A stretch of 32,554 nt of DNA. It comes from an uncultured Peptococcaceae bacterium (GTDB lineage Bacteria; Bacillota; Desulfotomaculia; Desulfotomaculales; Desulfallaceae). This document shows, one piece after another, positions 7,385-16,516 of the stretch. The DNA lies in contig CAJYBN010000003.1 of the NCBI GenBank assembly GCA_913064925.1, positions 1 through 32,554 on the forward strand. The letters run 5' to 3'. The notes beneath the pieces were generated by a model. That model saw only the letters and a program-made list of their open reading frames with translations, was not told the DNA's origin and did not search any database. The number at the start of each line of letters is the position of its first letter. The stretch's first letter is position 1. The position numbers were made by a program, and so were the translations under genes.

Positions 7385-9937
7385 TTAAACTTCTGTTCTG
7401 GTAAGGGCGTTGTTATAGTACATTAACAGGGATGCGTCATCCTGGATAACAGATTCAGGGATACGCTGCGCCACTTTTACAATTGTATGGTAGTCTTTAT
7501 TTTTCCAGCAAGCTTTAAAGCCGGCCCGCACAGCCTCCGACCGGAACACCTTGAGCTTACCTTTACCTTCTTTGTACTGTTCAAATTCCCTCAGCAGAGC
7601 CTTTTCGCGCAGTTTTTCCAGGTCGGCCTGTTTGTTGGGGTCAGGCACATACCAGCGGCCTTCCTCGTCCTGCAAGAAATTTTGGTCCAGTATTTCTGAT
7701 AGCTCCAACTGTTTTTCCCACCGCACGTACTTGGCTTCCTTTAAAAATTGCGGGGTTAGTTCCTGTATAGTTTGTGGTTTATCCTCTAGTTTAGACCGCA
7801 CCCACTGAATGGCCGACCTTTCATCATGGATAAACAAGGACAGTTGGCCGATACCCTGGGCCAGCGCCCGCTTTCGCTCATACTCCGGTACCTGGTGGGG
7901 CAGGAAATACATACCGTCCCGTTCGGGGAACCTTTGGTGCAGTCCCTGGTAGAACTCTGCAGCACCCATTGGAATGGTGTAGCCGTTTTGAAGGTGGAAG
8001 GCCACCATTCGGTCGTAAAGCATGTAGTTTTGTCGTTCCGCGAGTACCTCTATTAAGTTATCCCTAGTTACCACTACCGGTAATTGCTCAAGATGCTGTT
8101 TGACAAATTCCCATACTCCTTCATCTGAACCTGCTTTGGTAACGAAATTATTTAAAAATGATGTGTTCGGTTTATATGCAGAAACTATTAAATCTTCCTT
8201 CATAGCCGAAGTAGTGGTAACCTGTTTAAAACTGCCTATCTTTTTGTTTAAAACTCTTACATCAGCTACCACAAAACCTGCTTTAAGTAATGCTTCCTGT
8301 ATAGCATTCCAAACGGCATTTTTGGAATTGTGAAATACCATTGTAAGCCATCGACCAGGTTTTAAAATGCGATACAATTCTTGGAAACAACGTTCCATAA
8401 TTATTTGATATTCATAGAGCCCTTTTCTTTGTGCTTTGTTAACAATAGCCTCTTGTTCGTTATTAGTAAAAACCCTTAACCAACCTTCCCATAAAAAATT
8501 TAACTCAGAATACATAATATTTCCACCAAAAGGTGGATCAGTAAAGATGTAGTCAATAGAATTATTTATAATTGACATTGTTGTTGACGATTGACAAGTT
8601 ACTATATTTTCGCGGGCATTTGTTGAAGAAAGAACTTTAATCTGCTTCTTATATTTTGTATCATAAAAATATAATGGATTATTTTCCCTACTTAAAGCAG
8701 GTATATACAACGTCCCAGTAAGGACGCTCATAGGGAATGACCAATTACCATGTTTTACCCTTTTACTTACTCCGTGATCAATAGAGTTGAGCCAATACTG
8801 TAATGATTTATTTTTTGATTGTTTTACACGGTTCCTTAATGCTCCTAATATCCATAAATTCCGTTTAGTATAAAAATGATGCACATGAGTTAATCCATGA
8901 GAATGTTTGGGTTGTTCGGTATTGTAACCGTCCGGCATCTTATCCGTCGGATACCAATAAGGAACATCCATGCTTTCGATCTTATTAATATTCTCATAGT
9001 CAAACCCATCTGGCTCTTTTTCATACCTCTCTCTTCCTACCGAATAATTAATCAGCACAGGTACTTGCTTGGCCTGGCGGATGGTTTCATTAATATCCTT
9101 ATCAAACTTGGTTACCCATGCCCGCTCCATATTGCGTTTGTTTAGTAAAGCGCTGCAGTGGGGGCACGGGAACTCTTTATTTACTTTGCCTGCTTTTTTA
9201 TCCACTGCCGCGTGCCAGAATACCACTTCTCCACTACACTGGGGACATACAAACACGTCGGACCAAACAGTATAGTTTATCCTCCCCATCACAGGATTAC
9301 CGTCCGCATCCTTTATTACTTTACCGTTTACGGTATGCTGGGTCTGGTACATCCACCCGCATTCTTTTTCCACTTCCGCCAGGATGCGTTTTGCTTCCCG
9401 CTCGAATTCCTCCACGTCCACCGGGTTGTTGTAGTTATAGGCAATGAAGGTGGCCGCCGGGGATAAATCGCACAAAATGGCTTTTCTGGCCCCCCATTTA
9501 ACCGGGCCCATTTCCTTTTCAATTTGCATCTTAAATTCAGGGTCGGGGTTGCCGCACATTTGAGCCGCCACCCCGGTCATACCCGTACCGCAAAAGCCGT
9601 CAAAGACAATATCTCCCGGCTCGGTATAGTGTAAAATGTAGCGCATAATTGCCTTGTGGGGCACTTTGGTATGGTAGGAGTGGGCGTTATAAATGGGGTC
9701 GTTTTTGCCCTCCGTCACGTCAGCCGCAAAAGGTTCCCGGTGATAATCATCAGTAGCCTCGTCATAAGGCTTGCCGTGTTCCTTGATGAAATCCTCGATA
9801 AACGGGTTGGGGCAGGCGGTATAATAGGGCGGGTCGGACAAGGCAATAATATCTTCGTCCCGCCCGATGGGAAAACCTTCTATATGCCTTACTTTGTCCA
9901 GTAATTCTTTGGTCAGCTTTTTCTTTTCCACGTCCAT
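7385..9937 (-). CDS. pglXI: Adenine-specific DNA methyltransferase with Zn-ribbon (COG1743-like; PglXI of BREX type 3)
   Basis: 850 aa; SAM-binding motif DIVFDGFCGTGMTGVAA, catalytic YIFTDPPFGGNIMYSELNFLWEGWL, and CPQC...CPHC zinc ribbon. Confidence 0.85.
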   Translation of the reverse strand: MDVEKKKLTKELLDKVRHIEGFPIGRDEDIIALSDPPYYTACPNPFIEDFIKEHGKPYDEATDDYHREPFAADVTEGKNDPIYNAHSYHTKVPHKAIMRYILHYTEPGDIVFDGFCGTGMTGVAAQMCGNPDPEFKMQIEKEMGPVKWGARKAILCDLSPAATFIAYNYNNPVDVEEFEREAKRILAEVEKECGWMYQTQHTVNGKVIKDADGNPVMGRINYTVWSDVFVCPQCSGEVVFWHAAVDKKAGKVNKEFPCPHCSALLNKRNMERAWVTKFDKDINETIRQAKQVPVLINYSVGRERYEKEPDGFDYENINKIESMDVPYWYPTDKMPDGYNTEQPKHSHGLTHVHHFYTKRNLWILGALRNRVKQSKNKSLQYWLNSIDHGVSKRVKHGNWSFPMSVLTGTLYIPALSRENNPLYFYDTKYKKQIKVLSSTNARENIVTCQSSTTMSIINNSIDYIFTDPPFGGNIMYSELNFLWEGWLRVFTNNEQEAIVNKAQRKGLYEYQIIMERCFQELYRILKPGRWLTMVFHNSKNAVWNAIQEALLKAGFVVADVRVLNKKIGSFKQVTTTSAMKEDLIVSAYKPNTSFLNNFVTKAGSDEGVWEFVKQHLEQLPVVVTRDNLIEVLAERQNYMLYDRMVAFHLQNGYTIPMGAAEFYQGLHQRFPERDGMYFLPHQVPEYERKRALAQGIGQLSLFIHDERSAIQWVRSKLEDKPQTIQELTPQFLKEAKYVRWEKQLELSEILDQNFLQDEEGRWYVPDPNKQADLEKLREKALLREFEQYKEGKGKLKVFRSEAVRAGFKACWKNKDYHTIVKVAQRIPESVIQDDASLLMYYNNALTRTEV

Positions 9938-9947
9938 CGCACCCCGT

Positions 9948-12900
9948 TTATTCTAATATTATTCTTACTTTAGCAGCGTCTTTGCCTGTTATGCTGCTAT
10001 CCAGGTATTTAATAAACCGGCTTTTTAATTCATCAATGGTACAGGGGCTGCCGCCGGCCAAAAGGGCTGATTTTATCTCATCCAGGGTCAGAGTTACCTT
10101 AATCAGGCCCCGCAGTACCTCCTGTACCGCTTTAATGAATTCGCTGTCCAAGTCATTCGGCAAAACCTTGGTGTTTAAAAATTCCTCCACCCTGGCTCGG
10201 GCGCTTTCTTTGGTTATCAGCGGTATATTATTCCGTACAACGGGATCCTCCAGGTTTTCCAGCAGCGTATTGGTCCATTCTGCTACCATTGTATCCAGGG
10301 CTTCTTCCAGCTGTTCCACCCGCCCGTGTACCGGCCTGTCGCCCGCTTCCCGGGCGGGATTAAAGGAACAGTGCGGGCATACCGGGGTATTTTGAAGATC
10401 TTCTTTGACCAGGCTGTAACATGGCTTCAACCTACCCAGCTCATCGGTCCATGCTTGTAACTGCCCCTTGGGCATCAACTCAATTTCCTTTAATTTGTTT
10501 AATTTCTTTAAGTCATCGTGCTGCAATAATTTTTTCTTTTTAGTATCATCATGGACATCCAGCCGAAACTTTTTGTGCAGGCCCAAGTATTCATTGATAT
10601 AGTTTTCTTTTATACTCTTTAAACGGGTGAGAATTTCCTTTTTGACGGTATTGTCTACTTCCCTGCCAACGACCAAACCGGCCAGTTCCCGGCGCTGGTC
10701 TTGCAGCTCCTGCACCCACGGGTGGTCGCCGGGCAGGGCCATTTCCGCCTGGGATATATAAGCGGCCAGGCTGTCGGTTTCCCTTTTCAAAGCCAGCAGT
10801 TCAGAAAGCCGGGCCATAATTTGCCTGGCGGTTTCTTGTTCCTTGATCTCCTTTATCGAATAGCGGAAATTTTTTAGCTTGGCAGGCGTTTTATAAACCT
10901 GCAGAGATTCAAGGAAGTTTTTAAGACTATCCAGTTTTTTCCTGGCTTTTTCCTTTTCCGATTCCGTTAAAAAGTTAATGCCGAAACTTTGGATACCGTT
11001 GGTTATTTGGGGCTGCAGGGTGGCCACAGTTTGTACTAAATTGGTTACTTCCTTTTGCATATTTTGCACAGCCTCATCCCTGGTAGCCGGGTTGACAATT
11101 TGCCCCGGAGGCAGCCCCAGAAATTCAAAGAGTTCCTTTAACTCAGGGAGCGGCAAATCTTTGGGCGGCTCGATATGTTTAAAATCAATAATATCTTTTA
11201 ATGGTTTTTTGGCCAATTCCTCAAGGTTGGAAGCGTCATACTTGCCGCCATGCAAAGCCAAGGTTACGGCTCCGTCATAAACCAGGGCCACCAGTAATAC
11301 CGCCACCCATTCGGGTTCCAGCCGGTAAGCCACGGCATAATCTATGGTATAAATGGGCTGGATTAACTCGTTCCGGTTAACCACCTGACCGGCGCCTTTT
11401 TTCTTTAACCGGTCTAAAATGAACTTGGTATAACGGGAATTTAGCGGCTTTAAGTTGTTTCCTTCCAAAAGCTCCAGGGAATCCAACATTTTGGCCCCGA
11501 TGTCGGTTTTAATATTGGTGGCAATCCAGCGAATAGCGTCCTGGGCATACTGGTCCCGGTTTTTTGAAGTAACTTGAACCGCAAAAATAGGGTAATCCGG
11601 CGCTTGCTCATGGAAATATGTGGACAGCAGGTTTGATGCGGCAGTGTTAATCAATTCCCTGGTATCTTTACCCGAACCGGCGCCTTTAAGCCAGTTGACA
11701 AACTTGTGTGTGACACCTTTATAAGTAATTTCAAAGGCCGAGGTTAAATTATTCTTAATCCAATTAGCTACATCCTTGCGGTGTTTGGCTGCTTTTTCGT
11801 TGTAGCTTCGCTTGCTTTCACCCTGGGATATGGTAGCCATTTCCACCGCACCGGCATATAGTTTTAAAGCAGTAACAAATTTTTCATCAAGCCGGGTTAA
11901 TTTGAAAAACACTTCATCTTGTTTTTTCTCATCTTCAAAACCGTTCTCGCCAAAGGGTTTTAAGAAATAGATATAAAAATCCCTGGGGGGCTGGGCAGTG
12001 GACCGTTCATTGGGTGCGCCAAAAAACAGCCAGCCGATGCGGGAAGTTTTCTTTTCTTTCCATTCCAGTTCATATTCCCAAACCCTGTGACCGGTAACCA
12101 TTGATTCGCCCAAATCCAGAATCTGGGTCAGGACACTAAAGTAATATCTATTTAAGGTGTCTTCGGAGAGATGTTCTGCTTTCTTTTCAATCTCGGAATC
12201 ATAATCTATATCCTTGTTTATATCAAGATAATACTGCTCATTTTCACTGTTTTGGGAAATAAACTGACCGCTAACGGTTCTGCGAATCTCCCTTAAAACG
12301 GTTACCAGAGTGGTGAGTAAAAAGTCCGCGTCCTTCTCGGGCATGGGCAAGTGGAGGCAAAGACCGTCCCTTAAATTAGCAGCAGTAAGCCCGACAGGTA
12401 AATTAATATCGCCGGTGGTCAAACGGTGCACGCTCAGAGCATGGATTATGCGTAAAGCGACGGGTTTATACAATGGCTGGGTAAAGGAAGTATTGATAAT
12501 ACTCTCCAGCCGCTGGCTTTTATCCACAACTGTCCGCACATCCGGTATGCTTCTAAGGGATGGGTTATCCAGAATAAATTCCCAGTATGAATCATAGGAA
12601 AAAATCCCGGGCTCATCTTCCGGCACCGGTTGATCAAGAAGCTTACTAATGGTTTGGCTTAATGTTTTTAACACTTCTCTTTTTTCAGCTACGTAAATGC
12701 TTTCGAATATTTTCAGGTATTCGGGATGCACCGGAAACAAGGCAACAAATTCTTCGGCCCGTTCGGCCATATTTTTATATAGCGGGTAAAATTTTTCCAG
12801 GTGGGAGCGAATTAAAGCCTTTTGCCGGTCATCCTTTTTTAATAGCCTGTTGGCAACCACAAAAGCCACGTCTTCCCGGGCAATGCGCAGCTGTTCAAAA

Positions 12901-13640
12901 CGGGCCTTAACCCGGTTTAGAGTTGCCGCAACAAATTGAAAGCTGCTGTTATCAAAAAGGGATTCCTGGACCCCGGCAATGAATCTAAACCTGGTGGATT
13001 TACATACTTCGCCTATTTCACGCAAAAAGTTCAGGTCTAAAATGACTTCCTGTTCTTTTCTGGTACGCAGGTAGTCCAGTAGCTCATCCACCACCACCAG
13101 GAACCCCTTGTCAGGGTACAGTTCTTCAAACCGGGCCATCATTTCCATTAGATAGTCTTTGGTATTAGATACCTGGTCCATCGGCGGAAAAACATATTCG
13201 ACATCGATGCTCTCCAGGTAGTTGGTCATGCCCTGGCAGATAATTTCCCGCAGCGGCATGGTGGAAGCGCCTATTTCGGTACGGAATACTTTAAACTTAC
13301 CAGCAATCCGGGCAGCGTATTCTTTTACTTTATCATGTTGAATTAAGTCCAGTGTATCGCCGTGCTCGCAAATGGCGGATACGACCGACATCAAGTGCGA
13401 TTTACCAGTACCGTAGTTACCTACAACCAAAATGGCTTTGTTGTCGCCGGGTTCGTCAAATTGCAAGTGAGGTAGAACAATATCCTGCAATTTTTCGGCC
13501 ATACGGTCGGAAATAACAAAGGTTTTAACCAGCCTTTGGGCCTCGGTATAATCATTTGCTTCTATTACCTGTACCACTGTTTCTATAGGGTCAAATTGCA
13601 CTAAATCACCGTACTTCAATTCCTTTTCCCCCTCAAACAT
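9948..13640 (-). CDS. brxC: BrxC/PglY-like large P-loop ATPase (DUF6079-like)
   Basis: 1230 aa; Walker A ILVVGNYGTGKSHLMSVV, Walker B-like GFLVVVDELLDYL; C-terminal CPHC; N-terminal LVQFDPIETVVQVIEAND. Confidence 0.87.
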   Translation of the reverse strand: MFEGEKELKYGDLVQFDPIETVVQVIEANDYTEAQRLVKTFVISDRMAEKLQDIVLPHLQFDEPGDNKAILVVGNYGTGKSHLMSVVSAICEHGDTLDLIQHDKVKEYAARIAGKFKVFRTEIGASTMPLREIICQGMTNYLESIDVEYVFPPMDQVSNTKDYLMEMMARFEELYPDKGFLVVVDELLDYLRTRKEQEVILDLNFLREIGEVCKSTRFRFIAGVQESLFDNSSFQFVAATLNRVKARFEQLRIAREDVAFVVANRLLKKDDRQKALIRSHLEKFYPLYKNMAERAEEFVALFPVHPEYLKIFESIYVAEKREVLKTLSQTISKLLDQPVPEDEPGIFSYDSYWEFILDNPSLRSIPDVRTVVDKSQRLESIINTSFTQPLYKPVALRIIHALSVHRLTTGDINLPVGLTAANLRDGLCLHLPMPEKDADFLLTTLVTVLREIRRTVSGQFISQNSENEQYYLDINKDIDYDSEIEKKAEHLSEDTLNRYYFSVLTQILDLGESMVTGHRVWEYELEWKEKKTSRIGWLFFGAPNERSTAQPPRDFYIYFLKPFGENGFEDEKKQDEVFFKLTRLDEKFVTALKLYAGAVEMATISQGESKRSYNEKAAKHRKDVANWIKNNLTSAFEITYKGVTHKFVNWLKGAGSGKDTRELINTAASNLLSTYFHEQAPDYPIFAVQVTSKNRDQYAQDAIRWIATNIKTDIGAKMLDSLELLEGNNLKPLNSRYTKFILDRLKKKGAGQVVNRNELIQPIYTIDYAVAYRLEPEWVAVLLVALVYDGAVTLALHGGKYDASNLEELAKKPLKDIIDFKHIEPPKDLPLPELKELFEFLGLPPGQIVNPATRDEAVQNMQKEVTNLVQTVATLQPQITNGIQSFGINFLTESEKEKARKKLDSLKNFLESLQVYKTPAKLKNFRYSIKEIKEQETARQIMARLSELLALKRETDSLAAYISQAEMALPGDHPWVQELQDQRRELAGLVVGREVDNTVKKEILTRLKSIKENYINEYLGLHKKFRLDVHDDTKKKKLLQHDDLKKLNKLKEIELMPKGQLQAWTDELGRLKPCYSLVKEDLQNTPVCPHCSFNPAREAGDRPVHGRVEQLEEALDTMVAEWTNTLLENLEDPVVRNNIPLITKESARARVEEFLNTKVLPNDLDSEFIKAVQEVLRGLIKVTLTLDEIKSALLAGGSPCTIDELKSRFIKYLDSSITGKDAAKVRIILE

Positions 13641-14097
13641 GCAAAATTGTGCAATCTTGTTCGGTTAAACCCTGGTAGCGCCTGAACTCCGGGTGTCCCT
13701 GGTTGGCATAGGTGAGCCTGCCGCCATCAAACTCTCCGGTCCAACCCACTACTACGGTTTTGTTGCGGCTAAGTAATTGTAACGCCTTTAGCGGATCTAC
13801 TTGCAGCTCGGGTAAAAATAAAATCTCAATATTATCAAGGAAAACTACGTCCTCATTGTAAGCTCTAATAATACCGTTCAATAAAGTCAAAACCTGGGAG
13901 GCCCTCTTGCGGGCGGGAATATCCACCAGTTTACCGGCTAAAGCCAGGCTGAGATTTATGTATGGGTAACCAAGAGACTCACTGGCCCGTTTTAAAAAAG
14001 TTGTTTTCGTTTCGGCAAAGAGGCTTAAAACCAGAACCAGCCTGAAATATTTACCCTTTGCTTCTTTAATTTTTTGGTTATATGCTTTTAGATTCAT
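13633..14097 (-). CDS. brxF: BrxF-like small P-loop protein (BREX type 3)
   Basis: 154 aa, first gene of the block, 8-bp overlap with brxC; Walker B-like DVVFLDNIEILF; degenerate Walker A region LSLFAETKTTFLKRA. Confidence 0.72.
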   Translation of the reverse strand: MNLKAYNQKIKEAKGKYFRLVLVLSLFAETKTTFLKRASESLGYPYINLSLALAGKLVDIPARKRASQVLTLLNGIIRAYNEDVVFLDNIEILFLPELQVDPLKALQLLSRNKTVVVGWTGEFDGGRLTYANQGHPEFRRYQGLTEQDCTILHV

Positions 14098-14151
14098 AAG
14101 TTTTTTTACCTCTATAGTAAATTATTTCAAGCTTTAATGTGTAAAAAGAGC

Positions 14152-14161
14152 ATTGATCAAT
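14152..14161. promoter_or_regulatory. Perfect 10-bp palindrome ATTGATCAAT in the brxF upstream region (possible operator)
   Basis: Self-complementary sequence about 55 bp upstream of the brxF start, in the AT-rich intergenic segment between terminator and gene. Confidence 0.25.
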
Positions 14162-14204
14162 CATAAGCATAAACCCATAATTCGACATTTTTTGCTATAT
14201 TGGC

Positions 14205-14236
14205 AAAAAACGGGGTGGCTATCTCAAGCTACCCCG
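14205..14236 (-). terminator. Rho-independent terminator (minus strand) between the helicase remnant and brxF
   Basis: Minus-strand CGGGGTAGC-TTGAGATA-GCCACCCCG followed by TTTTTTGCC. Confidence 0.75.
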
Positions 14237-14361
14237 TTATTGAAACAATATTTTTAAACAATTTGGTAAGCCCATACCAAACCACCCAAGAGAAAAGTTA
14301 TTGGTTAATTCGACAATTGTTACATTTTACCTTCATTTAATATTTTCCATATACACAATAT

Positions 14362-14703
14362 TTATTTTATACCTTTATAAATTATAGAATCTATGAGTTG
14401 TTCTATTTCTTTTGAACTTATGTCGCCTTTATCAGAATCCTTAGTTATTATAAGGGTACCATTTTCTCCCCCACCTTTTTCAATGGGTAAAATGTTTTGG
14501 TTTTTATACCATTCCAGTTTTCTTTCCCATCGCTTGGCGTAACCTTTATCATGAAGCATGCCCAGGTGTTCCCAGTAATAAGTAATCCCTGATTCGTCAT
14601 CTTCAATGGTGAAGTCGGGGTATCTTACAGTGCCGTCATTCCTTTTCCCTGGCGCACCCGGAGAAGACCGGATCTTTTCCGGATGATCCGGCGTATAAAC
14701 TTC
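14362..14703 (-). pseudogene. C-terminal remnant of a large helicase with nuclease-like C-terminal extension
   Basis: Open frame from after TAG at 14704: EVYTPDHPEKIRSSPGAPGKRNDGTVRYPDFTIEDDESGITYYWEHLGMLHDKGYAKRWERKLEWYKNQNILPIEKGGGENGTLIITKDSDKGDISSKEIEQLIDSIIYKGIK*. The RYPDFTIED...YYWEHLGML...RWERKLEWY pattern resembles C-terminal extensions of some helicases/nucleases; no helicase body is present. Confidence 0.55.
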
Positions 14704-14747
14704 CTAAATAAAAAACTGCATCTATTAAATAAGAAGTATAAAATTTA

Positions 14748-14860
14748 GCAACAAACAAAACTTTATAGAACAACTTGCTGGTTTATCCTCTGATAAACTC
14801 GAAAATGTTTTAGAGGCACGAAAAAAGTTTTCGCAGATGATAACGTTGAGACAGCAATGA
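14748..14860 (+). pseudogene. Antitoxin-like fragment homologous to the 154..321 antitoxin
   Basis: Plus-strand frame SNKQNFIEQLAGLSSDKLENVLEARKKFSQMITLRQQ* aligns with NDNLVEQLASLSPDELESILEALKKRLEK (15 of 28 identical by eye); no standard start codon and a different C-terminus. Confidence 0.55.
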
Positions 14861-14881
14861 AATGAAAAGAAGTCAACTCCC

Positions 14882-14939
14882 AAAGCTATGATAAAGCTAT
14901 GATAATATGATAATAAGAAAAAATATGATAATAAGAAAA
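14882..14939. repeat. Two adjacent tandem duplications: 11 bp x2 (aaagctatgat) then 18 bp x2 (aatatgataataagaaaa)
   Basis: Exact copies at 14882-14892/14893-14903 and 14904-14921/14922-14939. Confidence 0.9.
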
Positions 14940-14979
14940 CAAAAGCGCAGGAAAAGCGAAGAGCATGGAAAGCCTCACC

Positions 14980-15885
14980 TCAAAAACCTTTCTTGGCTTC
15001 ACTGGATTCCTTACCGGGTTGTTGAGCATTAACAAGCCATATCCCTGCTACAACGGCAATCAACCCTAAAACCAGTTTTAACGTCAAGTCTTCCCCCAGC
15101 AACCAAGTTGCAAACAAAACACCGCACACGGGGACTAAAAAAAGAAATACGCTGGCCCTACTTGCGCCCCATTGATCGAGCACAAAAAACCAGAGGGCAA
15201 ATGCCAGAGCTGACGCAAATACGGCAGTGAATAACAACACTGCCAAAGCTGTCAGGTTTAAGGTTAAGCTTATCCCACCTTCAACAAACGGTATAATTAA
15301 CAAGGTCAGTACACCGCCGAAAAGCATCTGCCATGCAGTTACCTGAAGCCTATTGCGCGTGGGAAAGCGAAGTTTGAAAAATATCGTTGCCGCAGCCCAG
15401 GAAACTGCCGCCAGAATAATCATTACTTTCCCGTAGATACTCCCCGAATGAAGATCACCGGTTGAAAATATTATAATTAAGCCTGTAAAGCCGGTAAAAA
15501 GGCCGAATATTTTTTTAAAATTTAGTTTTTCTGCCAATAAAAAATGCGCTAGCAAATTAACAATTATCGGGTAACTGTACAAAAGAATTGCAGTCATTCC
15601 CGCGGGTACAAATTGCATGGCAGAAAAAACCAAGCCAAAAGTTAAGGCAGTTTGCAATAAACCCAAAACAACCAGCGCCCACCAGTCTTCCTTGGCTGGA
15701 ACGGGTATATGTAATACCAGGGTAAAGCCAACCAACAAAACACCGCCAATTATAAACCGTATAGCAGAGAAAGTAAGTGGCGGTATGTAATCAATACCCA
15801 CTTTCATAACTGAAAAAGTAAGTCCCCAAATAACACATATGAAAAACAGGCTTATCGCTGTTTTAAATGTCATATCATTAAGCAA
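14980..15885 (-). CDS. EamA/DMT-family transporter
   Basis: 301 aa, 10 hydrophobic segments, two EamA-like repeats (FICVIWGLTFSVMKVGID...; ALAFALWFFVLDQWGASRASVFLFLVPVCGVLFATWLLGEDL). Confidence 0.85.
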   Translation of the reverse strand: MLNDMTFKTAISLFFICVIWGLTFSVMKVGIDYIPPLTFSAIRFIIGGVLLVGFTLVLHIPVPAKEDWWALVVLGLLQTALTFGLVFSAMQFVPAGMTAILLYSYPIIVNLLAHFLLAEKLNFKKIFGLFTGFTGLIIIFSTGDLHSGSIYGKVMIILAAVSWAAATIFFKLRFPTRNRLQVTAWQMLFGGVLTLLIIPFVEGGISLTLNLTALAVLLFTAVFASALAFALWFFVLDQWGASRASVFLFLVPVCGVLFATWLLGEDLTLKLVLGLIAVVAGIWLVNAQQPGKESSEAKKGF

Positions 15886-16135
15886 AATTTAACGTCCCTT
15901 TCAGGAGTGTATTTCAAAATACCAGGCAATCATACCGTCCTTTATACATAATACATCATAATACATTATGAAAATAAATTCCAACAGGACGCCGAGTTTT
16001 GGAGTCTGGTTCAATCGCCTTTGCACTAAAACCTATCCAGCCCTTTACATCTATATATCATATCTATTATGATCCTGGTAAATATAAATGTTTATCTCGA
16101 CTGGTTTGTTATAAGACGGCCGGTTGTAAAAAGAA

Positions 16136-16516
16136 TTGTTTAGCGGAAGCAAAAAAAGAGCGGAAGCAAAAAAAGGCAAGCGCCGCATCTACCTGGCACA
16201 ATTGGAGAAAATCGCCAATATTTTGCACAGGCCGATTGAATATTTTTTACAGCCGGTTGAGGATGAAGCAGTCAGAGCGGAAAGCCGGGCGGAACCGGCA
16301 GCTGATTTCACAAAACCCAAAACGGAACAGCATTGCTACCAGGAGATTGCCAATAAAAACCCGGCCCACCCCCCGGTTGCCGCAGGGCAAGAAGATAAAA
16401 CCCAGTTGAAAAACCTGCTGGCAGCATACAAAATGCTTTCTCCTGAGGGTAAAAGACTGGCTGTTAATTTCGTCGTCTGGCTGCAAAAAAGGGAAGTGGG
16501 GAATAATGGCTGATTT
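16136..16516 (+). pseudogene. XRE-family regulator remnant lacking its HTH domain
   Basis: GKRRIYLAQLEKIANILHRPIEYFLQP is the HTH-distal end of an XRE repressor; the N-terminal HTH is not found in any frame immediately upstream; ORF overlaps the ATG of the downstream acyl-CoA dehydrogenase remnant. Confidence 0.6.
16141..16174. repeat. 17-bp tandem duplication ([t/g]agcggaagcaaaaaaa x2)
   Basis: tagcggaagcaaaaaaa (16141-16157) followed by gagcggaagcaaaaaaa (16158-16174). Confidence 0.85.

Noticed and set aside
10978-11280. Plus-strand ORF antisense to brxC (100 aa), and similar antisense ORFs at 9982..10395 and 12310..12597
   Set aside because: They lie opposite a long, motif-rich coding sequence, with low-complexity Ser/Leu-rich translations and no RBS; typical antisense shadow ORFs.
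15944-15970. Repeated cataatacat motifs considered as CRISPR-like or iteron array
   Set aside because: Only two short AT-rich copies with no spacers; not enough to support a feature.
15999-16409. 136-aa plus-strand ORF overlapping the XRE remnant
   Set aside because: Different frame from the recognisable XRE segment; Lys/Arg-rich with no family similarity.
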